Source: Polysphondylium violaceum
Lineage: Eukaryota; Evosea; Eumycetozoa; Dictyosteliales; Dictyosteliaceae
DNA length: 64,000 bases
Reading direction: 5' to 3'
Assembly (NCBI GenBank): GCA_000277445.1
Contig: AJWJ01000057.1
Location: 1 to 64,000 of the forward strand
Shown one piece after another: positions 9,845 to 19,201 of the stretch. The notes below the pieces were generated by a model. That model did no database searches. It worked only from the letters and a program-made list of their open reading frames with translations, and was not told the DNA's origin. Every line of letters begins with the position of its first letter. Position 1 is the first letter of the stretch. The position numbers were made by a program, and so were the translations under genes.

Positions 9845-10536
9845 TTAAGCACAAAATGAGGCCAATGCAGAAATAAAACCAAAAGCAATACTTCCAATCA
9901 TAATATACCATCCCAAAATTGGACCATATTTGACATTGTCGTCTTCACCTCTAAATTTATCACAATAACCAGTAGAATTTGAAAGATTTAAATTGATTTC
10001 AGCTGACATACCTGGAATATTGATAGCAAGATCATTGCATTCTGGTAAATCATTATCAAAAGCTTTGTTGATTCTAACAAATTGAAGGAATGATACTAAA
10101 ACCGCAGCAGTTGCTAAAAGTAATAAAATACCAGACAAAATTTTCAAAACTTTACTAGAGATTGACATACCAATCACTTGTAAAACCAATACTACTAATC
10201 CGATAAATCCACCAATGACTAATAAAACCAAAGAGGAATTAAATGTATTTTGAATTTTATCATATCCTTGATCACTGTAATCTTGTTCAATAATAATAGT
10301 TGGCTATAGTATAAAATGAATTAATATCAACGATTCTTAAATCTTGATTACGTTTAAAAACTTACAGTCACTGTATTCTCTCTTCTGACCATTGTCCAAG
10401 AAAAGTATGAAGTCACTTCATTACCATTTGAACTTGTTTGAATTTTATACCAAGAAGTTGCAAGAGAAATTACACAACAACTGATAAAGAGAAAAGTAAA
10501 AATAATAGCACCGCCTAATTTAACTCTTCGACCCAT
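9845..10536 (-). CDS. Four-helix (claudin/PMP22-like) membrane protein, copy 3
   Basis: Exon 1 (10536-10366) and exon 2 (10303-9845) join in phase 0 across a 62-base intron with a canonical GTAAG donor, giving 209 residues. Order: basic start MGRRVKLGG, helix 1, ATSWYKIQ, extracellular loop, helix 2 (SLVLLVIGGFIGLVVLVLQV), helix 3, INKAFDNDLPEC, then KYGPILGWY and helix 4. The intron position matches that of copy 1, whereas copy 2 lacks it, which argues for a common ancestor and intron loss in copy 2. It is the shortest copy because the loop between helices 3 and 4 is compact. Function unknown. Confidence 0.8.
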
Positions 10537-11525
10537 TTTGTTTTAAATGTATATGTATGATAATAAAAAGTATGAAAAAATAAATATATATATATAAAGA
10601 GATTTGTAAATTAAATTATAATAAAATATATTGATGTTTAAAATAAATGATTATTTATATTAAACTGGCTTTATACAATTATTATTAAATGTAGTTGATT
10701 TTTTGGTTTGGTATTAATAGGTAATAATAGATTAAAGACAACAAATAGATAATAAATAATACCAAAGCAGAATTTGGTGGTGTGTTGTATATTAATAAAC
10801 AAAGGAAGGGAGTTGATAATAAAATAATATTCACAATAATATTAAGGCGCGCGTAAAAATAAATAGAAATATAAATAGTAGTGCTAGTATGTCAATAAAT
10901 ATATAAAGTGTAAGACAAACTAATTTTATACAATTTTTATGTATGATGTATGATGTATGATGTGATGTGTGGTGGTATAATTGAAAAATAAATATTGAAT
11001 AATCAGCTCAAAAATTTGATCTATTTATATAAACAACCCTATCCCTATCTTGGGTTTCAGATAATTAAAACTTTTAATAATTCCCACCCAAAAAGGAAGA
11101 GATTAGGTTATATCTCACATTTCATTGCAATGAAACGACTGCTGAAAGAGTGAAAGTGGGTATTAAATTAAAATTATTTTATTATCAAGAAATGTAATTG
11201 ATAGATTTTAATTCATTTCACACACACAAACACACACAACCACTAAATTGTATAGATACAGGGTGTGTGGTTATAATAACAACACTATCGATCTGATTTT
11301 TTTTAATTTTTTTTAATTTTTTATTAAAAAAACTGATTATTTTTTCAAAATTTTCTAGAATATCAAGAAAAGTGCGACGATGAGGGTTTCAGAGAGACGA
11401 GGTAGACGATTTCTGATAATCTGAAAGTATAGTTGTAACACACACATTCACACACACACATACAAAGATAAAGGGTGTACAATTGTAGGGTTCCGATAAC
11501 ACCTAGATACAACGCTCACACAAAC
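10537..11525. promoter_or_regulatory. Divergent upstream region
   Basis: About 1 kb between the divergent tetraspan and ZIP genes. It contains ATGATGT-type short repeats near 10940-10975, CA-rich runs near 11220 and 11445, and poly-T blocks. No gene seen. Confidence 0.45.
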
Positions 11526-12859
11526 ATGCTTTTGTTTATAAAACTTGTATACTTGATAATAATTGCAGTGGCGTGTGCTGTAGGTGGCCTAGCACCATTA
11601 ATTTTTAAAAAATGGTTTGGTGAAAAGTCTCTTTCTTATTCAAATTGTCTAGGATCTGGTATTCTTATCGGCGCCTCTTTTATTCATCTTTTAAAAGATA
11701 GCCAAGAATTATTAGAAGATCAATACGATTTTCCCCTAAGTAATTTATTTTGTGCAATTGTAAGATATATTCAGTGTTTAAACTTTTTGGTGTAGCTTGT
11801 TAACGATGTGTGGTGGTATTTTTGCTGGTCGTTTATTTTAAAATAATTTACACTTTTGGAGCAAATATATTGGTGACATTTTCAGTCTTTTTTTTTGACA
11901 TGAACTAATTCTTTGAATTTAATTTCACACCAAAATAGGGATTTTTTTTATCATTCATTTTAGAGAGGGTATTGTTTGAACATAAACATGAGCATTCCAT
12001 GCCTATAGGATTAATTGAACAAACTAAACATGATCATGAAGAACAAGATACTGGAAATGAATTAAAATTATTCTCTGTACAACTTCACAAAAAAAATGAT
12101 GATGAAACACAACACGGAGAAGAAAATAGTTTTGTATTAGGTATTGGTGATATTAATCAAACATCTCCACATGACGATGGTGATGACTCTATGATAAATT
12201 TAATAGACTCTTCAAAAAAGAATCATAAACATGGTCATAGTCATAATCATCATAAAGAAAAACAAGATCAACTCCAACAACCATTACAACAAAAAAAGAA
12301 ATTTCCATTTATGCTATTTGCAGTTTTATCACTCGAGTCATTTATAAGTGGATCAGCTCTTGGAATTCAAGATAATGAAGTATCAGTTTTTGTTACTTTT
12401 CTTGCTATTGTTTCACACATTTGGAGTGAATCATTTACACTTTCAGCATCTGTGATGAAAACACGTCAATCTTTGAAAACCATTTACATATCTTGTATAA
12501 TATTCTCTATCGTCACACCTTTGGGTGGTCTATTTGGATTAATTTCTGAAAAGATATTAACACATTCACAATCAAATTTCACAACAAGTATCCTACTGGC
12601 ATTAGCAAGTGGGTGTTTTTTATATGTAGCAATATTTGAAATTTTAGCTGAAGAATTTAGTGGCGATGATCATCATCATCATCATCATAGTGATAATCAA
12701 GACATTGATATTGATATAGAGCTTGATGATGACCAAGAAAATAATGTTGGACATAGTCATCAACATAAACATACTCGTAAAAACTTTTTCAAATGGATTA
12801 AATTATTTTTAGTTGGAATTGGATTTACTTTTATGTCTGTAATAGGAATAGTTGTATAA
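11526..12859 (+). CDS. ZIP-family metal transporter with atypical helix-4 site
   Basis: Exon 1 (11526-11759) joins exon 2 (11939-12859) in phase 0 across a 179-base intron, giving 384 residues. The join restores the third helix as CAI-GFFLSFILERVLFEHKHEH. ZIP proteins move zinc, iron or manganese into the cytosol. Helices 1-3 are at the N-terminus, then a long cytosolic loop rich in His (HKHGHSHNHH), helices 4-5, and a second His tract (GDDHHHHHH) before the last helix. Helix 5 keeps the H-x-x-x-E pair (VSHIWSES, H238 and E242). Helix 4 reads LESFISGSALG where most ZIPs have HSxxEG, so E211 and S215 replace the usual His and acidic ligands. Transport may be altered in selectivity. Family assignment is firm. 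Confidence 0.85.
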
Positions 12860-13090
12860 TAATAGAATTTATTATTATATAACAACGCACATACACCAAA
12901 TAAATAAATAAATCTAAGTTGTAATATTAAAATTTTTAAAATATAAAGAATAAGGAATATAATAATTTATTAAATTTTAGAGGAAAACAACAAACAAAGA
13001 TATATATAATTATTTATTTTTTTTTTTTTTTTAGTTTCTATATAGTTAATGTTAATTAAAGCATGGATATGTTTAAAATTAAACCATTAT
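12860..13090. other. Short convergent spacer
   Basis: AT-rich 3' flanks of the convergent ZIP and HAM1-like genes with a T run at 13018-13032 that could serve transcription termination for the minus-strand gene. Nothing else seen. Confidence 0.4.
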
Positions 13091-15490
13091 CTATTTTGAA
13101 CTTGGACCTACATAACTTGGGCCATGGGATTCTTGTGGATTGACAAACATCTCTTTCTTTACTTCTTCTTTAATATATGTGGTGTTAGCAGTGGTTGGAT
13201 TAGCAACATATTGAACAGATTCAGTGGCCAATGGGAGATTTTCTAATGGGACAGTTGTCAATGGAACAGCCATGGTTGTAGTGGTTGTAGTGGTGGTAGT
13301 GCTGGTATTGGCTGGGATTGGAAGAGGCTTAGTGGATAATAAAGTTGGAGAGTTTATGGTAGTTGATTTTCTGGTACTACTGCTACCATCATCTTTACCC
13401 ATAAAGGTGTTGTAGAAATTAGAGAGTGGATTTGGTTTATCCTTTTGAGCTTTCTTTGTATTCTTCTTCATCTTGGATCTAAATTCGGCCAATCTAGAGT
13501 TGACCTTGGATTTCATCTTTAATCTATTTTGTTTGGCTACGTGATATTTACCAACCATCTTATAATCAGTTTCAGCAATAATTTTAGCAACTTGTTGGGC
13601 AATGGCTTTTTCAACTTCAAACTTTAATCTCTTTTTCAATAATCTAGTAAAGAGACTATAGATGATGGTGTGTTTACAGTTATAGAGCTTGATGGACAAG
13701 TTGTCAATAATACAGTAGGAATCCAAAACTTGAGTCTTTCTTTGTAAACCATCCTTTAAGAGTCTAATTTCAACACCAACTCTAGCACCTCTACCGTCTA
13801 AATAGATATCAGCCAAACCCTTATCCTTTAATCTTGGGAAGTTGAATTTGGTGTATTCCCAATCCAATTTTTCGATACGGGCTCTAATGGCAGTCAATTC
13901 AACCCAAACAACGGTATCTGGATCAATGATGGAGAGGGTGTATGGATCAGCATTGGTTTTGTGACTGATTTCAAAATGAATGTTTTCTGGCAAGAGTTCA
14001 ATGGCAGAAAGATTAATGTTACCAATACGATAACCAAGATTTCTATCTGGAGTGAGACCCGAACGTGGTGGAATAGAGATGGTTCTAAATTCTTCCAAGA
14101 GGAAAGGAACCAAGAGCATCTTGAGTTGACCAAAGAGTCTGATATTACCTTGACTAGAGTGAGTGTTTAAATCAGAGGATAATTGTTTGACGTGTTCAAA
14201 GAGACGAGAGTTGATTTCATCAGTGGCAATACCATCTTTGAGTCTAGAAGCTTCATTGACAAATCTTTGAAGAGATGGATTTTGCTTAGTATCAACAGCA
14301 AGTTTTTCAGCTTTAGCATACATATCACGAATGGCTTTTCTAAAGGCGGGGTCGTCAACCAATTCTGGGTTTTCCATGATTTCAAGAGTGAGGTTTTGGA
14401 AATCTTCGAGGAAGGAAGCATAGTCTTTGTTCTTTTCCAATTCAGTCATGGTTTCACTACCATATTGATAGAGATTATCAACATTGGCAACAGATTTGTC
14501 CTTGATAAAAGATTGTAAGAGAATCTTAAAGTTATCATTGAGACTGTTAAAGTTTCTGTTGGACTTGATACTGTTGATCTTGGATTCAGCATTCTTGGAT
14601 TCAATATTTTTGGTTTCCTTGACCTCTTTACCAAGAGTCTTTGATCTCAAGACGAATTCATTCCAGGCTGGGTTGGCAGAGAGAATTCTAAAGGCTTTGA
14701 AAAAGTTGTCAAAGACAATTTCTCTTTGTTCATCAATCATACTATTGTTTTTGTCCAAAACAATCATGTTTAAGAATTTTGATGTTTCGGAAAAGAATTT
14801 AAAGATTGTTTCACTACCCTTTAAATCGGTCAAAACTTTGGAGGTTGAACGAAGAATACCTTTGGATTCATCACCAGTGACAAGCTTGATTAAAGTGGTC
14901 TTCCAGTCTTCCAAGAGGATTTTCAATTCACTGTCATTGGAAAGATCAGTGGAAAAGAGTTTCATATCCTTGAATAATCTACCAAATTGCTCATCAGTCT
15001 TACGGGTTTCAACCATGAGGATAAGATCGGCGAGAATATTTCTAATGTCAATGATAACTTTTTTTGTTGGCTCGTCGGCTCTTTCTCTATAGATTCTAGT
15101 TTCCATGAGTCTTTCAACACTGTTGTAATGACGTTTAAGTAAAACGAGATTGCTTACATTACCAGTGGCAGCATTGATTGGGATACCGTCTGGACCAAGA
15201 ACTGGAGCATTCAAATTACCTCTTTCATCTTGAGTTCTAAGATAATCCTTACGATAATCATATCCTCTAACCTTATTCTTGTCTTTTTGGAGTTGAACAC
15301 TCTCAGTTTTACCGTTGTAGTAAGATTCTTTACCTTTATTGGCAGCAGCAATTCTTGGTGATTGGTAAATGGATTCTTTACCTTTACCACCTCTAGCTAA
15401 TCTAGGTGATCCTTCATAAAAATCTTTATTTGATGAGGATTCATAATATTCTCTATCATTTGATGAGGCAGTTGTCTTTTTTACTCTCAT
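13091..15490 (-). CDS. HAM1-like lipid-binding (BPI-type) domain protein
   Basis: A single exon encodes 799 residues. The first 60 residues carry repeats around SPR-[LI]-A-[RA]-GGKGKES. A long helical region (about residues 110-470) follows, then a conserved block with PPRSGLTPDRNLGYRIGNIN, IELLPENIHFE and YLDGRGARVGVEIRLL, and a basic Lys-rich helix near residue 660. The Ser/Thr-rich tail includes a run of Thr. The central and C-terminal parts resemble fungal HAM1-like/DUF4449 proteins, which carry a BPI/SMP-like lipid-binding fold. The role may be lipid handling at membranes. Codon use is well optimised, suggesting high expression. I recall this family from pattern only. Confidence 0.62.
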   Translation of the reverse strand: MRVKKTTASSNDREYYESSSNKDFYEGSPRLARGGKGKESIYQSPRIAAANKGKESYYNGKTESVQLQKDKNKVRGYDYRKDYLRTQDERGNLNAPVLGPDGIPINAATGNVSNLVLLKRHYNSVERLMETRIYRERADEPTKKVIIDIRNILADLILMVETRKTDEQFGRLFKDMKLFSTDLSNDSELKILLEDWKTTLIKLVTGDESKGILRSTSKVLTDLKGSETIFKFFSETSKFLNMIVLDKNNSMIDEQREIVFDNFFKAFRILSANPAWNEFVLRSKTLGKEVKETKNIESKNAESKINSIKSNRNFNSLNDNFKILLQSFIKDKSVANVDNLYQYGSETMTELEKNKDYASFLEDFQNLTLEIMENPELVDDPAFRKAIRDMYAKAEKLAVDTKQNPSLQRFVNEASRLKDGIATDEINSRLFEHVKQLSSDLNTHSSQGNIRLFGQLKMLLVPFLLEEFRTISIPPRSGLTPDRNLGYRIGNINLSAIELLPENIHFEISHKTNADPYTLSIIDPDTVVWVELTAIRARIEKLDWEYTKFNFPRLKDKGLADIYLDGRGARVGVEIRLLKDGLQRKTQVLDSYCIIDNLSIKLYNCKHTIIYSLFTRLLKKRLKFEVEKAIAQQVAKIIAETDYKMVGKYHVAKQNRLKMKSKVNSRLAEFRSKMKKNTKKAQKDKPNPLSNFYNTFMGKDDGSSSTRKSTTINSPTLLSTKPLPIPANTSTTTTTTTTTMAVPLTTVPLENLPLATESVQYVANPTTANTTYIKEEVKKEMFVNPQESHGPSYVGPSSK

Positions 15491-16405
15491 GATTCTAAAA
15501 TTTAATTTTTAAATTAATTATTTATTCAATGACAAACAGTTTGACGAAAATATTAAAATACATACAATTAATAGTTAAATAAAAAGAATTAATGATTATT
15601 TGTCAATCTTAATTCCAATAAAAAAAATAATACTATTAAAAAAATAAAGGAAATAAATATTAAATTAATATATTTAATTTATTAAAAAAAATATCTCTGT
15701 TGTAAAAAAAATCTAAAATATATATACCTTTTAATAAATATATAAATAAATAAATATTAATTCAGTTGATAAATAATTGTATTTATGTTGTTGTTGTTTG
15801 TTGTTTGTTGTTTTGTAATTGAAATTTAGTTTAAAAGTGAATAAATAAGAAAAAGGAATTCTATCTTTTCTTTTTTTCGATTTTTTCAAATTTATTATTA
15901 ATAATTAAAACTATCACTAATGTGGAACGTGGGATGGGGGGTGGGTGGGGTGAGCGGTGAATTGTATGACGCTTTATATTAATTGACATAGATTGATTCA
16001 ATAGAAAAACTCGATTTTTTCCTCGATAGGAATATACGAATAATATACATGGCAATGATTAAATTATGGAAAAGTTTCAAAAGAGGATAACACATTGCAA
16101 GCTAGCGTGGGTGAATGAACCAATCTGGAAATAGATTATACGTATGTGTGTGTAAAAAAAAAATTAACTATTGATAGATTTGGTGGTAATAGTTTTTTTC
16201 AATAAAAAATCTAAATCTAAATTTTCACCCCACCCACTCACACACTTTTACTCTGTATGGTTATTTTAAAGTGAAGTGATCTTAGCATAAATAAAATTTT
16301 AATATAATCATCTTTAGTTTGATGAAAATATAAACACTACAGTTACATATCCATCATTTTTACTCTAGTTTGATTGAATGAATGAATGAATAAATCTCTG
16401 AGTAT

Positions 16406-16423
16406 GCGTTCTTAAAAGAACGC
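16406..16423. repeat. 18-bp inverted repeat
   Basis: GCGTTCTT, a two-base centre AA, then AAGAACGC. The GC-rich ends stand out in AT-rich DNA. It could be a binding site for a dimeric factor upstream of CBS. Confidence 0.7.
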
Positions 16424-16743
16424 TATTGTATTAAGTGATACCAATTGATTCTTTTGTCAACTATTATTTCCGACCCTCATCATCAACTTCCTTCTCGATT
16501 AAAGAAGCTCTGGTAGTAGGGTTCTTAAACTTATCTAAATTGATCATACATGCAGGTGCCAACTTTTTACTATTTTTACATTTTTTTGGGAAGCATGCAA
16601 CTTTGACGTGGCATTTGGATACTTTTTTTATTGATTTTTGATCACTCTAAATATCTTAATTATCTACAATGCAGGCTTGTGTCGCAATTTAAAATGGTAT
16701 CCAAACGGTGACCCTTCATTTTTCTGTTGTGTCTTAATCTTGA

Positions 16744-16763
16744 ATATATATATATATATATAT
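16744..16763. repeat. (TA)n microsatellite
   Basis: An uninterrupted TA dinucleotide run of about 20 bases upstream of the CBS gene. Confidence 0.8.
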
Positions 16764-17129
16764 TTCTATATTGTGTATAAAATTTGTATATCTGTGTGAC
16801 GCGAGTGGGAAATAAAAAAAAATATATAAAAACAAAAACACTTTCTTTGAGATTTAAAAAAATCAAGATTCATATTAAAAACAAGTTTGTTTATTTGAAA
16901 TATCTCACTTTTGTAATAAAAATGTGTTAGCCTGTTCGAGAAAGAAACATATTTGCATGAACGGAAAGGAAAATTCAAAAAAATCTTTTTTTTTAATTTT
17001 ATTTATCAATTTTTTTTTTATTTTTTATCTTTTTTTTTCATTTTTTTTTGTTCGTCCCTCTGAGCGTTTTTATAAATTTTTTTTTAGTTTTTTCTCCTCA
17101 TCATATATTATAGTAGTGGAAATAACAAT

Positions 17130-19071
17130 ATGTCTAAATCAGAAGGCCCATCAAAATGTACTTGGACTCCAAATACAACATTACCAACTGTTCACTCTAC
17201 TAAAAAGTAAAAACTTTTATCAATATCTATATTTTTTTCATTTTTTTTTTTCCCATCAAAAACAAACTTGTCTCTATGATTTTTTCATGAATTGATAGAT
17301 TAATTGATTCTCTGACTCTGCCCCTTTCGATAACTGAAATTATCATTTAAATTCTTTATTATTACCATTCATCATTCCTCATCATCAGCTTGATCATTAT
17401 CGTTTGATATTGAGTCTACCCTTTACCTTGTTCATTCTACTTCACATGCCATACATTATCTATTCAATGAATCAAAAAAAGATCATTTTAAATTTTTGTT
17501 GATTTACCCCACACTTTTTTAAATTTAAACAAATATCTTAAAAACCACCAAAATACTAAATATTTTTTCAATTTAGGAATGAAAAGCCATTGATTATGGA
17601 TTCTATCTTACAAAACATTGGTAACACTCCATTAGTTAGAATCAATAACATTTCCAAATCTGAAGGTTTGGAATGTGAATTATGTAAGTATACATTAATC
17701 AACAACATTATTGGGAGTATTTAAATAATCTAATTCCATTTAAATAAAACAATAGTGGCCAAATGTGAATTTTTCAATGCTGGTGGCTCAGTTAAAGATC
17801 GTATTGGTTATCGTATGATTGTTGATGCTGAAGAAAGTGGTAGAATTAAAAAGGGTGATACCTTAATTGAACCAACCTCTGGTAACACTGGTATTGGTTT
17901 GGCTTTGACTGCTGCTCTTAAAGGTTATAAAATGATTATCACTTTACCAGAGAAAATGTCACAAGAAAAAGTAGACGTCTTGAAAGCTTTGGGTGCCGAA
18001 ATCATTCGTACTCCAACTGAAGCTGCTTTTGATGCTCCAGAATCCCACATTGGTGTCGCCAAGAAATTAAATGCTGAAATTCAAAACTCTCACATTTTAG
18101 ATCAATATGGCAATCCATCCAACCCATTAGCTCACTATGACGGTACTGCTGAAGAAATCATTGCCCAATGTGAAGGTAGACTCGATATGGTTGTTTGCAC
18201 TGCCGGTACCGGTGGTACAATCACTGGTATTGCCAGAAAGATCAAAGAAAAGTTACCACACGTCCAAATTGTCGGTGTCGATCCAAAGGGTTCCATTCTC
18301 GCCGTCCCAGAGAGCCTCAATGCCTCCAACATCACCAGCTACAAAATCGAAGGTATCGGTTACGATTTCATTCCAGACGTTCTCGAACGTCCATTGGTTG
18401 ACCAATGGATCAAGACTGAAGACAAAGAATCATTCATTATGGCTCGTCGTTTAATCAAAGAGGAAGGTCTCCTCTGTGGTGGTAGCTCTGGTTCCGCCAT
18501 GGTCGGTGCCATCCAAGCCGCCAAAACCCTTGGTGCTGGTAAACGTTGTGTCGTTCTTTTGGCCGACTCTATTAGAAACTATATGTCCAAGCATTTGAAT
18601 GACGATTGGATGGTCGATAACGGTTTTGCCGATCCAAAATACGTCAACACCAAGACTCAAGAAGAAGAGAAATACCACGGTGCCACCATTAGTGACCTCG
18701 AATTACCAAAACCAATCACCGTCTCTGCCAACACCAAATGCTCTGATGCCGTCAAACTCTTACAAGAACACGGTTTTGATCAACTTCCAGTCGTTTCCGA
18801 AAGCAACAAAGTTTTGGGTCTCGTCACTTTGGGCAATCTCCTCAGTCACATTGCCTCTAAAAAAGCTTCACCAACCGATGCCGTCAGCAAGGTTATGTTC
18901 CGTTTCACAAAGAGCAAAGAATTTATTATCATCTCTCCAAAGACTTCATTGGCCAGTTTACAACACTTTTTCGAAAATCATTCCTCTGCCATTGTCACTG
19001 AAAATGATGAAATTGTTTCCATTGTCACTAAAATTGATTTACTTTCTTATTTATTAAAACAACAAAAATAA
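17130..19071 (+). CDS. cysB: Cystathionine beta-synthase
   Basis: Three exons (17130-17206, 17577-17683, 17756-19071) join in frame to 499 residues. The enzyme condenses serine and homocysteine to cystathionine in transsulfuration, using pyridoxal phosphate. The PLP lysine is K75 in AGGSVKDR; the phosphate-binding loop is TAGTGGTITG; LLCGGSSGSA follows. Two CBS (Bateman) repeats occupy the C-terminal 120 residues, the regulatory region. The first exon encodes SKCTWTPNTTLPTVH, matching the animal heme-binding segment with Cys10 and His22 as probable axial ligands. The redox CPGC motif of the human enzyme is absent (KEKLPHVQIVGVD instead). High use of C-ending codons in the middle suggests strong expression. 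Length equals the known Dictyostelium enzyme within a residue or two as I recall it. Confidence 0.95.
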
Positions 19072-19201
19072 AATAGTTGGTTCAAAAAAAGTATTAATAA
19101 TAATAATATCAATGTTTTGTTTAGAGTTTAGTTTATAGTTTTATTTCTTCTAAAAAAATAAATTTAAAATCATTGATTGGATTGTAATAATATTTATTAC
19201 A

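Larger units (their letters stand above)
15491..17129. promoter_or_regulatory. Divergent upstream region with microsatellites
   Basis: About 1.6 kb between the HAM1-like and CBS genes. It holds a TTGTTGTTTGTTGTTTG tract near 15787, a (TA)n run at 16744-16763, an 18-base palindrome at 16406-16423 and heavy T runs just before the CBS start. Short open frames here lack codon bias. No gene supported. Confidence 0.5.

Noticed and set aside
14484-15092. 202-codon plus-strand frame opposite the HAM1-like gene
   Set aside because: Antisense shadow of a codon-biased gene; no domain, and the minus-strand protein is clearly real.
16924-17295. 123-codon plus-strand frame over the CBS start
   Set aside because: Phe/Ile/Lys-rich frame through T-rich leader and intron; the CBS first exon in another frame carries the conserved heme segment.
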